Assembly: GCA_019059635.1 (NCBI GenBank) | Contig: JAGVRJ010000008.1 | Span: 744,001-808,000 of the forward strand | Origin: Proales similis | Taxonomy: Eukaryota > Rotifera > Eurotatoria > Ploima > Proalidae | Direction: 5' to 3' | Length of the DNA stretch: 64,000 nt | Part shown: positions 12,381-22,319 of the stretch, one piece after another | Layout: each line of letters begins with the position of its first letter | How positions within the stretch are numbered: position 1 is the first letter of the stretch | Notes under the pieces: generated by a model | Told to the model about the DNA's origin: nothing | Databases searched by the model: none | Seen by the model: the letters and a program-made list of their open reading frames with translations, nothing else | Translations under genes and position numbers: made by a program

Positions 12381-13778
12381 ATGACGAGTAAGCCGAATTG
12401 TAAATACGGGGAAAATTGTTACCAAACGAACAAGGGGCATTCAGACAAATTCTCTCATCCATCCGACGAGACGAGCGGCAGAAAGAAGGAAGAGAGGGAG
12501 ATGAAAGAGCCGGCAGCAAAACGTTCCCGAACCGAGGAGGCAAAAGCAGAAAAAGAGGAAGCTATTGAATGCTACTCGGCCGAGGAGATGAACGATCTGC
12601 CCAATCTGGTGCAAAACGCCATCGAAATGAAAATGCCCGACGACTTTTATTCGTTTCTTGAATTCTGTCAGAGTTTGAATGCGGCCGAGCCGAGAGGTGA
12701 GTAAAATTCAATTGCAATTGCATCATCCTTTTGGATCGAAACTAACTAAATGCACAGAGGCTCTTCACAGTGTTGGCCTCGAGCTGGCTGGGCCGTTCGA
12801 TCTTGTCACGTTAGGTCACAAAATCGACTACAAATTGCACTCGCGTTTCTTTTACGATCCGCCCGAATTTCAGACTCTTCTTGTGGCCAAAGAAGACAAG
12901 GATCTGCTTCATTTCGGTTACTTCCGGTAACCGCTGATCCATTCCAAGGTGAAACCTTATTTTATTTGCAATCAACCAAAGCGACGATCCCAACGAGTTG
13001 CCCGAATTCGTGGCCTCTAATCGAGCGGGCGTAGATGGAAAGTTTGAAATCAGGGGCGAGAATTTATTCGCCGCCTTGAGGTAAGCACCAGACATGAACA
13101 AGACACGCACGTCTGTTAAACAGTTTCAAATGAGTTAGTTGGTACCTTGAGCAAGTGACTTTGGGCCGAATGAAAAGTGTTGACAAATCCGAAGCGGAAA
13201 AAGTTCAAACTGAATTAAAAGAGTGGCTCAAGGACAGAAAGCAGTTCAGCGTGGCGCAAAAGAGCGCGAAAATAAAAAAGAGAGAAAAGCGGGTGAACTG
13301 CGCCCTGCTTCACAAGGCTGGTCTTTGCGTTCCGGTCAACTCTCAGTAAATTAATTTGAACTCTTCAGTGATCGGTCATCACAATTGTGGCTTTCTTAAG
13401 AGGTTTTGGATATCGCGAAGTGCCCGAGACCGAAGGTGAGACGGCGACCGGCTTAATTCGTTGTCATTTGTAATTTGGTTCGATCAATCAGACGCTCAGC
13501 GAAAAATGTTTGAGAACTACTGCGGGGAATCGGAGGCGAAGAAGAAGAAAGCGAGTGAACAGATTCAGGAGATAATCACTCTTGTTCAATTCGCAAATGA
13601 CGAGACCGATTACGGAATGGGCCTCGAGTTTGGCTTGAACATGTTCACTTTCGGGCAGACTCAGCTGCACAAGTTTATCAAAAGCCTCTTGCCTGTGAGC
13701 TACACTCTGCTCGGGCGCGACCTCTACGCCCAAATCATCAAAGAGCATCTCAAGGACCGTCAACTTTGTCACAAGTAA
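12381..13778 (+). CDS. HPF1: Histone PARylation factor 1
   Basis: Six exons (12381-12696, 12758-12926, 12982-13080, 13139-13345, 13401-13435, 13492-13778) give 370 residues; human is 346. An N-terminal CCCH-like PBZ zinc finger (CKYGENCYQTNKGHSDKFSH) is followed by the HPF1 core: GPFDLVTLGHKIDYK, HFGYFRDDPNELPEFVASN, GYREVPETED and the catalytic-loop segment VQFANDETDYGMGLEFG. HPF1 completes the active site of PARP1/2, with its conserved acidic residue in the FANDE block, and switches modification to serine. That residue is present. The start is the first ATG (MTSKPNCKYG). The gene is tail to tail with MAT2B, the stops only 65 bp apart. Confidence 0.95.
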
Positions 13779-13843
13779 ATGGGTCCAGTCTTCAGATCTC
13801 CAACTTGACTCTGGTGCTCCTTTTTTTTTATTCTAAATGAGTT

Positions 13844-15061
13844 CTAATAAAAATTGCTCAAGCAGTCTTTGATAGACTCTTCGAAGTGAAGAATAGGCTC
13901 GAAATCGAGCAGCTTGTAAGTGCTGCTTGTGTCCAGCTGTGCGTTCATTGGTCGAGTGGCTGCTCCAGCGCCTTTGTAAGCGCTCTCCCTGTCCGGCTCG
14001 ATGTGATCAGTGCCCAGTCCGAACGCCTGAGCGATCACACACGACATGGTGTACTTGGTAAATGGCTTTAGAGTTGAGCAGTGCAGTATGCCGCTAATCG
14101 ACCCCGCTGCGTCCGGCTCCTTGAATCATTTGGCTGCATGAGAGAGAAGACTTAAATCATCAGGGCGAAGAATCTTACGCTGAATCGCTTGCAGATCAGC
14201 TGGTAGAGGAATCGCGCCACGTCTACGCAATGAGTGGGAAATCGAATTTGCGCGTCGTCGATTGAGAATTTCTCTTTCTTGCTCACTTTTTCGTACAAGA
14301 CGTTTATGGCGCTCTCGTTCAGATTGTCCTTTTCCGTGTAGCCGTACAAGACGGGCACGCGCACCACACAGTGCTCTTTACAGGCCAAACATCGGCAAAT
14401 GTGTCGAATCAGGTAGAAATGTTCACTTACTGTCGGATGCATTCAGAGTGGCCTTTTCGCCCATCAGCTTACTCTCGCCGTATTTATTCAATGGATTCGG
14501 CTGTGAATCGGGCTGATAAGGCGGCTTGTTGCCATCAAACACATAATCGGTGCTCAAGTAGACGAAGAATATGCCTTTGCGCTCTGAAAAGTTCATTTCA
14601 TTTAAATTCAAGTCTCATCGAGTCCTCCCAAGAAGACCACTGACCGCAGAGTCCGGCAAGAAATTCGGTCACTGAGCTGTTGAGCTTCAATGCTCTATTG
14701 TAGTCACTGTTTACTACTTCGACTCGCTTCTCGGCCGCGCAATGGATTATTGCGTTCGGCTATCGAACAGATTTGGTTGTTTCTTATGTTCGGGATTGAG
14801 TCGTCCAGGAGGGCCAGGGATATGGACAGTTACCTTGAACTCGTTGACAAGCTGCTCCACTTTGTCCGAATCGGTCAGATCGATGGCTCTGAGGCTGCCA
14901 CGAGCGCGAGAAAAGCAAAGACCGAGCACATTGAAGTCAAGCTGAGCTCCTCTGGTCGGGTAACGGCTTCGGTAGTCGGCCTCTTCAAAATAGCGCAGCA
15001 CACTTCGGCCCAATAGGCCTGAGGCGCCTGTAATCAAAACGTTCAATTTTTCTTGGCTCAT
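13844..15061 (-). CDS. MAT2B: Methionine adenosyltransferase 2 regulatory subunit beta
   Basis: Five minus-strand exons (15061-14834, 14759-14645, 14583-14431, 14375-14179, 14119-13844) give 322 residues; human is 334. The protein is an extended-SDR/RmlD-like Rossmann protein: nucleotide loop LITGASGLLG, then IIHCAAEKR, LSTDYVFDGNKPPYQ, KYGESKLMGEKA, RFPTHCVDVA and the C-terminal ATRPMNAQLD block. In animals it binds and tunes the catalytic MAT2A subunit that makes S-adenosylmethionine. The extended-SDR YxxxK pair is visible in YGESK, although the animal protein is regulatory. A TTTATT (AATAAA on the minus strand) lies at 13827-13832. Confidence 0.95.
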
Positions 15062-15237
15062 TTTTCTCTCTCAATTTATTTGACTTGTACACACGCTCGT
15101 CAGTCATGTACGGCTTGCTTGCTGGCGTCACTTCTGACGCGTCTAAGACATTTTTCATGCAGTCACGTGACTTTAGGAGAAGAGAGCTAGTCTGGTTTTG
15201 ATCGATTAAAAATAACAGGAAACGACTTGAAGCAATT

Positions 15238-16710
15238 TCATTTATTTTTATAAATCGCATAAATAGAAGTTTGAGTTCGCTGGCCGCTCTGAGTCTGAAA
15301 CAATATGAGCAAATAGGTGCGAGTGCAAACAATTCGTTTAAATTGCTTGAGCTGGTCGTTTTCGAATTTGAACAAGTGCTTGTAGCGCAGGTTTATCTCA
15401 CGCTCTTGATCGACCGCCTTGCCCGAGTACACGCTGTTGTCGTCAATGAAATAGAAACAGCATTCGTCCGGGTCGTAGCAAATGTCGTTCAGGCATCGAT
15501 TCACGTTTTTTATCTCATGCTTGACCGTCATCGTCTTGCTGGTCATTATTAAGCTGTGCCTTGAGCACACAATCACTGCCGTGTTGTCGGGCCCATTGGC
15601 AAACGAGCGTTCCATGAACGACAATGAGCTCGCCATATGAAGCGAGTCGTCGACTGACTTGAGACATCGCACTTTCTGACCGCTGCTCTTCTTCAGCCAG
15701 TAGATTTTGCAGTTGCCGCTGTCGAGCAGGATGACGCAGTCATTCACCGGGTCGTTGGTGATTCGAGTGAATTTCGGCGACGAGTACAAACTCTCCATGC
15801 TCTTGCTTGAGTTGGCGTCCAGCTGTTGATCGCTCAAAGAGACCAGCCGCTTTTCGAACACAATGCCCATCGGGCTCTTGAGGCTAAGCCGGAGCATGTC
15901 AAGCTCGTATTTATATGAAAATGGTTTCGTCGAGTCGCAGCTCGTTTTCAGCTCGTTCAAAGTGATCACAATGTGTTGCGCATCGGCACACACGTCCACA
16001 ATCGATTTGAGTTCTTGGTCGTAAAAATGTGAGTCGCGCGCTTCCAGCGTCGAGCTGATCGACGTGCGCACAAAATTCGACTTTGACTTGCTCGATTTGA
16101 TGAGGTCAAAATTGGCGCGTTTGGACGCGACAAGAATCAAATCGTCTTTGATTCGAACCAATCCCCTTGTGTGGGTGAGGTCCAAGTCGAGCATGAGCTC
16201 GTAGAATGAGTTGTTGTTACTGGTGTGCATCGTTCTGATCAGCTCTTTTGAGTCCTCGTACTGACACTCGAATAGATCGGTCTGAACGCCCTTGGACACA
16301 ATCGAGCTGAGCTCTTCGTTTTCGATCGAGTAGAACTCGTACTCTTCAGAGACCGGCATCGAACGGTGTATGTCGAACATTTGCGAATGGTGCTGTTGGG
16401 GCGAGTGAGAAAGCTGCGTCGGCGTCGGCACGCTCAGATGCTTATCGCTCTCTTCACTCAATCCGCCCATGTCCTTGAGTATCTTGCCGAGCATTTCGTC
16501 CCTCAGAGTATCTTGTCCACATGGCCTTATCACTTGTTTAAATTGGTCGGCTTTGGTCAACACGCCGCCTTGACTGATTCGTTCAAGGTCGGCCAGTTTT
16601 ACTTTTAGACAAGGCGCTTGATAGCTGCTGACTTGGCAGCGGTGAATGGTTCGTCTTAGGCGGCACACGACTGAAACAACTTGGACAGTTACCTTCGGTT
16701 CTGGAGACAT
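15238..16710 (-). CDS. Unrecognised protein A, paralogue of the gene at 17632-18795
   Basis: A single open frame of up to 490 codons that I cannot assign to a family. The first about 130 residues are hydrophilic, with a Ser/Gln/His-rich patch (PTPTQLSHSPQQHHSQ). The remaining about 340 consist of short beta-strand-like blocks that read like WD/NHL-type propeller blades: GLVRIKDDLILVASKRANFD, LKSIVDVCADAQHIVITLN, DCVILLDSGNCKIYWLKK, CCFYFIDDNSVYSGK, RTYLLILFQTQ. The last 300 residues align block for block with the protein encoded at 17632-18795. A TIR gene sits 122 bp upstream on the same strand and may be spliced to this one. The exact start is uncertain: the ATG at 16710 is the first in frame, but a GTAACT donor follows six codons later. 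Confidence 0.65.
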   Translation of the reverse strand: MSPEPKVTVQVVSVVCRLRRTIHRCQVSSYQAPCLKVKLADLERISQGGVLTKADQFKQVIRPCGQDTLRDEMLGKILKDMGGLSEESDKHLSVPTPTQLSHSPQQHHSQMFDIHRSMPVSEEYEFYSIENEELSSIVSKGVQTDLFECQYEDSKELIRTMHTSNNNSFYELMLDLDLTHTRGLVRIKDDLILVASKRANFDLIKSSKSKSNFVRTSISSTLEARDSHFYDQELKSIVDVCADAQHIVITLNELKTSCDSTKPFSYKYELDMLRLSLKSPMGIVFEKRLVSLSDQQLDANSSKSMESLYSSPKFTRITNDPVNDCVILLDSGNCKIYWLKKSSGQKVRCLKSVDDSLHMASSLSFMERSFANGPDNTAVIVCSRHSLIMTSKTMTVKHEIKNVNRCLNDICYDPDECCFYFIDDNSVYSGKAVDQEREINLRYKHLFKFENDQLKQFKRIVCTRTYLLILFQTQSGQRTQTSIYAIYKNK

Positions 16711-16831
16711 TGTTCATTTTCAATGACATGGCCAATAGATGCCGAACGAACAAAAGCGGATCGTGAACAAGGTCTCTTGGTTAAGCGAAGATTGGAGCCC
16801 TGCCAGCCTTTCGATTGCATCTCTTATCGAC

Positions 16832-17367
16832 CTACTTGAGTAGAATGTAGTAGAGCTTGCTGGTGCGCAGGCCGACATTGCCGCTCGGGCGAAACTTTTC
16901 GTCGATGAAAATAGGCACAACTGCTTTGTTGATGTTGAGAGCATAGTTGAGTTCGTTGGTGGCGCTGTCCGACTTCTAAATGAAAAGCAATTCCACATGG
17001 AAGTCGATAAATGTTGGCGCGAAACAAGACAGGACTTGCCTCGTAGTCAGGCGTTAGAATGGCGACCACGAACTCGGCTCTATCGATGGCGTTTGCTATT
17101 CTTGGATCGCGAGTGGCAAAATTTGAAATATTGAAGAGCAAAAGAAGAGATCAAAAATATTTACGAGCTCCAGATGTCTTTGGTGCCGTGCAGATTCGAC
17201 TTGTCGCGCCAAATGTGCACGTAGGGCTCAATGAGACGCACAATCTCGTTGACCTCGGCCTTGTTCGCCCAACTGTACGAGATCATCACGTGCTGCCTGG
17301 GACCGTCTGTGTAGTCGTCCAGTATTGAGCCGAAACACTTCACTTCGACATTGTTCGAGTCGAGCAT
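16832..17367 (-). CDS. Small TIR-domain protein, possible NAD-cleaving or scaffold type
   Basis: Three exons (17367-17165, 17100-17040, 16975-16832) encode 135 residues that are almost wholly a TIR domain. Blocks visible are RQHVMISYSWANK (first strand), VHIWRDKSNLHGTK (BB-loop region), IANAIDRAEFVVAILTPDYE, ATNELNYALNINKAVVPIFI and a terminal SKLYYILL. The Glu in NELNYAL lies where the catalytic Glu of NAD-cleaving TIR domains is expected. The SKLYY ending resembles the invertebrate TIR proteins whose domain ends GSKLYFDF. The second intron has a GC donor (GCAAGT). Right before the TAG stop, the sequence CAA|GTAGGT could be a donor leading into the next gene downstream, which would make a TIR-propeller fusion. 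No signal peptide or membrane segment is seen. Confidence 0.78.
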
Positions 17368-17631
17368 TCTAGTCTGCCAAACCAACTAGATTACGAGCGA
17401 GTGAACGGTCTCGATCAGATCGTTTGAATTCGTGCGTTATTCTATCTTGTCGCATCGTGCTCATACGATGCGGCTATTCGGCATCCAAGACGAGTTTCAG
17501 TTCGAGTTTATTTCGAATCGGTCGCTGACGAATAAGTTAGTCAAGGTCGCTGCTTTGGCTGCTGCTGCCGCCGTGGCCACCGTGGTTAGGGCGAAAACAA
17601 GAAAATTAAGACTAAGAATAGAAGAGACGCC

Positions 17632-18795
17632 TCATCTCAAGTGAAGACTCTCTTTCTCAATTACAAAGAAGCTGTTGCGATCGCTGGACATGATGAATAT
17701 GTTGCCGTTGAACAAGAGCACCCGTTTGAAGCCTTTCTCTTGTTTCTTGTTGCTGAATATGCGCTTGAATCTCTGCTCGTTTTTAACGCCGGCGTCGCTC
17801 AGTTTTGTACGATACAGCGTGAACTCGTCGATCAAATAGAGGCAGTCGTCCTCGGCCGAATATGAGATGTCGATTGGAACTATGGAGTCGTGCTTTACCG
17901 ACTGATGCTCGGGCCTGAATATGACCATTCCTTTTTGACTGAGAATGAACAGCAGCTTGGGCTCGTTGACTAGCAGCAAGCTGGTCGGGTATTGAATTGA
18001 CTCGCAGTCTGGCGACTTGATGCACCTCTTTGCCTGACAGGTATCGGCGTTCACCCAATAGACCTTGTGATTGTTCGAGTCGATCAAGACAAACGCTCGC
18101 TCTGGTTCGTCGATGTATACACGCACAAGCTCGCTCGCCTGCTGCTGAAACGAAATCACCGACTTGGTGAGGTCGAGAGCGCGACAGAGCCGCATCTCGT
18201 TGCTCTCGTTCAAGTAGTCGTAGATCTCGATCTTAAACTCGACCGGCTGCCGGTCTCGTTCGTATCGAACGAGAACAACTATTTGATCGGCGTGCAGGCA
18301 CAGGTCCACGATTCGCTTGATGCCGACGTCGTAGAGCTCGTCGTCCGCCTGCAGAAGCAAATGAGCCAGAGGCTGAGCGCGAGCGATCGCAATCCACGCG
18401 GTCATGCATTTGGCCGTGTCAATTGTGCCAATCGTGCCGCCCTGAGTGGCCAGAAACAGTGAGCCGTTCTCGTGCCCGGCAAAGCAGCACAAGCGATCCG
18501 ACTGGTCGAATGGACGATGATCGAGCAGACTCTGGTCGCTGCGCTCCTGGAATATGAGCTCATAGGCGAGGAAATAGTCGTGGTTCTTGTTTATTTGTGT
18601 CTCTACTTCGCCGCATTCGTTCACAAGTATGGCGGCCGGCTTGGCCTCGCTGATTAGCGAGCAATAATCGATTTCGCCTGAGTTGGCCGACAAAAAGTTC
18701 GGCCTGGCACTGGGAGTCGATTTGAACGCGCTCGTCTGATTGTTGTTGTTGTTTGTGTCTTTGATTGGCGGCGAGTCCGCTCGTCTGTGGCTCAT
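17632..18795 (-). CDS. Unrecognised protein B, paralogue of the gene at 15238-16710
   Basis: A 387-residue frame starting at MSHRRADSPP. The reading frame stays open further upstream, but only with non-ATG codons and a GAGA-derived repeat, so I place the start here. It is a soluble protein with repeated beta-strand-like blocks: ENGSLFLATQGGTIGTID, IKRIVDLCLHADQIVVLV, AFVLIDSNNHKVYWVN, LLFILSQKGMVIF, DDCLYLIDEFTLYRTK, NGNIFIMSSDRNS. The order is the same as in protein A, for example HKVYWVN..QAKRCIKS against CKIYWLKK..QKVRCLKS. A WD- or NHL-like propeller is my guess from the pattern. No family is recognised. The N-terminal 35 residues contain an Asn run. Confidence 0.65.
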   Translation of the reverse strand: MSHRRADSPPIKDTNNNNNQTSAFKSTPSARPNFLSANSGEIDYCSLISEAKPAAILVNECGEVETQINKNHDYFLAYELIFQERSDQSLLDHRPFDQSDRLCCFAGHENGSLFLATQGGTIGTIDTAKCMTAWIAIARAQPLAHLLLQADDELYDVGIKRIVDLCLHADQIVVLVRYERDRQPVEFKIEIYDYLNESNEMRLCRALDLTKSVISFQQQASELVRVYIDEPERAFVLIDSNNHKVYWVNADTCQAKRCIKSPDCESIQYPTSLLLVNEPKLLFILSQKGMVIFRPEHQSVKHDSIVPIDISYSAEDDCLYLIDEFTLYRTKLSDAGVKNEQRFKRIFSNKKQEKGFKRVLLFNGNIFIMSSDRNSFFVIEKESLHLR

Positions 18796-20288
18796 CTTTA
18801 CGGCTAGTTTATTCAAGAGACGTGCAATTATTTTTCTTTTTATTTCTTGTTGATTTTGACTCGATGGCGAGCATCGGTCTCTCGCTCCTTCCTCTTTCTC
18901 TCTCTCTCTCTCTCGCGTCTCTTTGACTTGAAAGTTTAGACTCGTTCTACGCGCCGATTTGAACACAACGCCAGCAAAGAGGAGTGCGCGATTAAGATTT
19001 TGATTGCCAGTTTTGAGCAAGAAGCTTAAAATGCGCCGTCAAATCGATCAACAGGACAAAGAGGAAACAGAGGGCAGCTGCAACTGCAAGTTTCGAGCCG
19101 AACAGCGACAGGTCAACCAAGACATCAGACCAGTCGATCAGTAAGTCGACAGGTTGGGCGCTAAATGGGACATTTTCTCCAGCTATCACTGCTTCTGAGC
19201 TAAATTTATTTGTAGAAATTTGCACATGAAAACAAAACATTTTCTTTTTTGAATCTCGTTCTATTTTTATTCACGGCCAAACTGCCGCTGGTTGTTGTTG
19301 TGCAACAACACTGTTGGTTAAACATGCTGAGCTTTCAAGTGGCTTTGCATTTTTCTCAGCGTGTGTGTGTATGTTTGAGTAACGCGCGATTTGAATCTGA
19401 AAATTGAAAACAAGCATCCAAGCAGTCTTCGTAGAGTTGCTACAAATATTCAAAGAACAGAGGGAAATGAGCAACAAAGGACGAGAGCGAGGAATAAAGG
19501 AGCGTTAGAAGAGTGAACACAAACTTAGGAGCGGGAGGGACAAGAGGCAAAACGAGAATAGAAAACATGACGCGCAATGCTAAAATATTTGCCCACACAC
19601 TCACACCGAAGCGCTCAATTATAAAATTGCAAATAACTTGGGTATTGAGTACAATTGTAACGCTGAAACAACAACCACCGTTTTCGGTGATTGTTGCAAC
19701 ATCCAGCACAAGTGGCTGTATTGCCCTCATTAATCGGCTCGAACAACAGCTCTGCTGTGAATTTCCCGCTTCTGTTTGCCTTAGCTCATCGGGTCATTAT
19801 CATTCGAATTAGTTGACTGCTTGGCTGTTTTTTTTTTTTAGAAACAGTTTGATCGACAAGACTTGCTCGGGGAATAGCCGGGCCAACGAGCGAGCGTGCA
19901 AGCCGGCAAATATGAGCGAAAACACGCGTCAGCTCTCTCTCTCTCTCGCTCTCGAAACATAAACGCAGACATGCACATTTTTGGCTCATTTTGCATCAGC
20001 GAATTATTTCAGGCTTTTATTTTTGGTCTCATTGCTCTGCATGTATTCGACTAGATGTTTAATTCAGATCGTAATGGGCTTACGCGATTCGCATTCAAAA
20101 TTCACTTTCAAACGTTTTTGTGTGCTGTTGGTGTATGCGAGCTGAGAGCGACTAGATCTGTTCGATTGAGTAGGCGATTTTTAATGAGAGGAATTGACTG
20201 CCAGAGAGAGATAGAGACGCGCACACACACATAGGAACTAAAACAAAGAGATAGACCATGAATAGATCAGGAATGCCTGCACTAATCG
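18796..20288 (+). other. Intergenic region with simple repeats, divergent promoters
   Basis: About 1.5 kb between divergent genes. It holds a CT tract (about 18897-18914), another near 19936-19950, and CA-rich runs near 20220. No convincing gene was found; open frames are short and repeat-driven. It is likely to contain 5' UTR exons of the YTHDF gene. Confidence 0.5.
18897..18914 (+). repeat. CT microsatellite
   Basis: An uninterrupted CT run of about nine units, within the presumed 5' leader of the gene at 17632-18795 on the opposite strand. Confidence 0.8.
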
Positions 20289-22319
20289 ATGCAAACACGT
20301 TTAGATCCGCGAGCATTAGAAGCCGAGCCAGTTCTCAAAACGCCTAGTGCACAGAAACTAAAAATGAGCGAATTGAATCAACACTCGATGAGCGGATCAA
20401 GCAGCGAGCCCTCGTCCTCTTCGTCGTCGGCCAACTTGAAGACCACAAGCTCATCGTCGCAGGACAACTCCACATCCAACTCGTCGGCGGCCTCATCGCC
20501 CAAAAGCTACGCCAATCATCACGTATTGAAGAACGGCGACGAGAAGCACTCGGCCAACACATCGACACAAACAAGCTCGACGGCTCAATTCACTGCCGCG
20601 CCTCTTCCCTATTTCTACCCGTATTTAGCGCAGACACCGCTGGTCGCGCCCGGTCACTACGGAGCACAGCTCGACTTGAGCACAGCGGCCAACTGGCCCC
20701 AAGCAATGGCTGCAGCCGCCACCGCCATGGCATTGGCCACGAGCATGGGCACTGCCGATCCCTTGGCAATGAGTGCATTCATGAACCCGTATGCGCCAGA
20801 CATGACCGCTCACTTTGACCAGTTCGCTTATCCGAACGCGTTCGGATTCATGCCCGAGTACGCCAGCCGAGCTGTACCGCCTCATTGGAACCGGGCTAAT
20901 GAGCCAGAGGCTGAAGTCGAGCAGAAAGTGGCCAATGGCCGATACCATTCAAACAGTGGCAGAGCACGCTCGTCGCGCTACGAGCAAAACGGTCGCACAA
21001 GTGTGAATAAAATAAGACAGGACTTTGATTCAATGAATCTGGGCTCTGCGCCTCGCTACAATCGTTCAAGGCAAAGACGCGATCATGATCGACACCAGCA
21101 GCCCGAGTTGAGTGAACACGTTCAAAACGGGCACACATCGGCGGCGCACGAGTCCAAAACGCCCAGCGAAGGTGTTTCGAGTCATGAGGACTTTTTTGAG
21201 TTGGAGAGCACCGAGCGCAGAGTTGAAGGCAAGTCCTGGGCAAGCGTGGTCGGCCATTTCGACGAGTCGACGACCCATTCGACTCGCAGTGAGTTCAGAA
21301 TTGTCGAATCGGACAACTACCGTGGCTCTTTTCCGCCAATAAACGCAGCAGATGCCGAGAATCTGATGACTGGTCGAAAAAAATTTGACGCAAAAAGCGA
21401 AAAGCTCATCAAGGATGCCAATCGCGTTCCAATGAGCGTTCGGAACGGAAACGCCTTCGGTCGACGACATCAGCCGAGCCAACCAACGATCTCATCGTTT
21501 ATGCCTCCGTCTATTCGAAGCATGTTCATGAACGGCGAGCTAAACGGTCCAGAGGACGAGCAGCAGATTGAAATAAAAGAGCAGGACTTGAGATCGACCG
21601 ACTACAATCCGCTTGAATTCGACACGAGTCCACAGGCAGCGCGTTTCTTTGTAATAAAATCCTATTCGGAGGACGACGTTCACAGAAGCATCAAATACAA
21701 CATTTGGTGCTCGACCGAACACGGCAATCGACGCCTGGACTCGGCCTTTCAGCGAGCTGACGGACAGCTGCCGGTCTATCTCTTCTTCTCGGTGAACGGC
21801 TCAGGACACTTTTGCGGCATGGCCGAGATGAAGTCTCGAGTCGACTACAACGTTCGTACCCAGGTCTGGTCACAGGACAAGTGGCGTGGCTGCTTCCAAG
21901 TCAAATGGATATTTGTCAAAGACGTGCCGAATTCGATGCTGCGCGGCATTCGCCTCGAGAACAACGAGAACAAGCCGGTGACAAACTCGCGTGATACTCA
22001 AGAGATCCCGTTCGACAAGGGCGTTCAAATGCTGAAAATATTTCACTCGTTCAATCACTCGTCGTCGATATTCGACGACTTTGAACATTATGAGCAGAAG
22101 CTGGAGAGCGTCGCTGCCGCCATGAACCAACAGAACGGCGACGAAGCCTACTCGCTCGAACAGAACGTCCAAGGCCGAGAGAGTAAGAAGGAAATGCCCT
22201 CGGCGGCAGGCATGCCTGCATCTCTCTCCTCCTCCACATCTTCTTCGTCTTCCTCGTCTGCTGACGAATGCAGCAAGGAAGTTCCGACTGCCGCTCATCT
22301 CGTGGCGGCAAGCACCTGA
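20289..22319 (+). CDS. YTHDF-family N6-methyladenosine reader, copy 1
   Basis: A single frame of 676 residues. The first about 440 are low complexity (Ser/Ala/Asn-rich, Tyr/Pro near residue 105), as in YTHDF proteins, where such regions drive phase separation. The YTH domain spans about residues 450-590: [19 protein letters not shown], then [45 protein letters not shown] and [17 protein letters not shown]. The three cage tryptophans (WCST, VWSQDKW) are all present. In animals YTHDF proteins bind m6A in cytoplasmic mRNA and promote decay or translation. A start at the Met of MSELNQHS (20364) is also possible, because TTTAG at 20305 could be an acceptor. A second, shorter paralogue follows 2.5 kb downstream. 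Confidence 0.93.
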   Translation: MQTRLDPRALEAEPVLKTPSAQKLKMSELNQHSMSGSSSEPSSSSSSANLKTTSSSSQDNSTSNSSAASSPKSYANHHVLKNGDEKHSANTSTQTSSTAQFTAAPLPYFYPYLAQTPLVAPGHYGAQLDLSTAANWPQAMAAAATAMALATSMGTADPLAMSAFMNPYAPDMTAHFDQFAYPNAFGFMPEYASRAVPPHWNRANEPEAEVEQKVANGRYHSNSGRARSSRYEQNGRTSVNKIRQDFDSMNLGSAPRYNRSRQRRDHDRHQQPELSEHVQNGHTSAAHESKTPSEGVSSHEDFFELESTERRVEGKSWASVVGHFDESTTHSTRSEFRIVESDNYRGSFPPINAADAENLMTGRKKFDAKSEKLIKDANRVPMSVRNGNAFGRRHQPSQPTISSFMPPSIRSMFMNGELNGPEDEQQIEIKEQDLRSTDYNPLEFDTSPQAARFFVIKSYSEDDVHRSIKYNIWCSTEHGNRRLDSAFQRADGQLPVYLFFSVNGSGHFCGMAEMKSRVDYNVRTQVWSQDKWRGCFQVKWIFVKDVPNSMLRGIRLENNENKPVTNSRDTQEIPFDKGVQMLKIFHSFNHSSSIFDDFEHYEQKLESVAAAMNQQNGDEAYSLEQNVQGRESKKEMPSAAGMPASLSSSTSSSSSSSADECSKEVPTAAHLVAAST

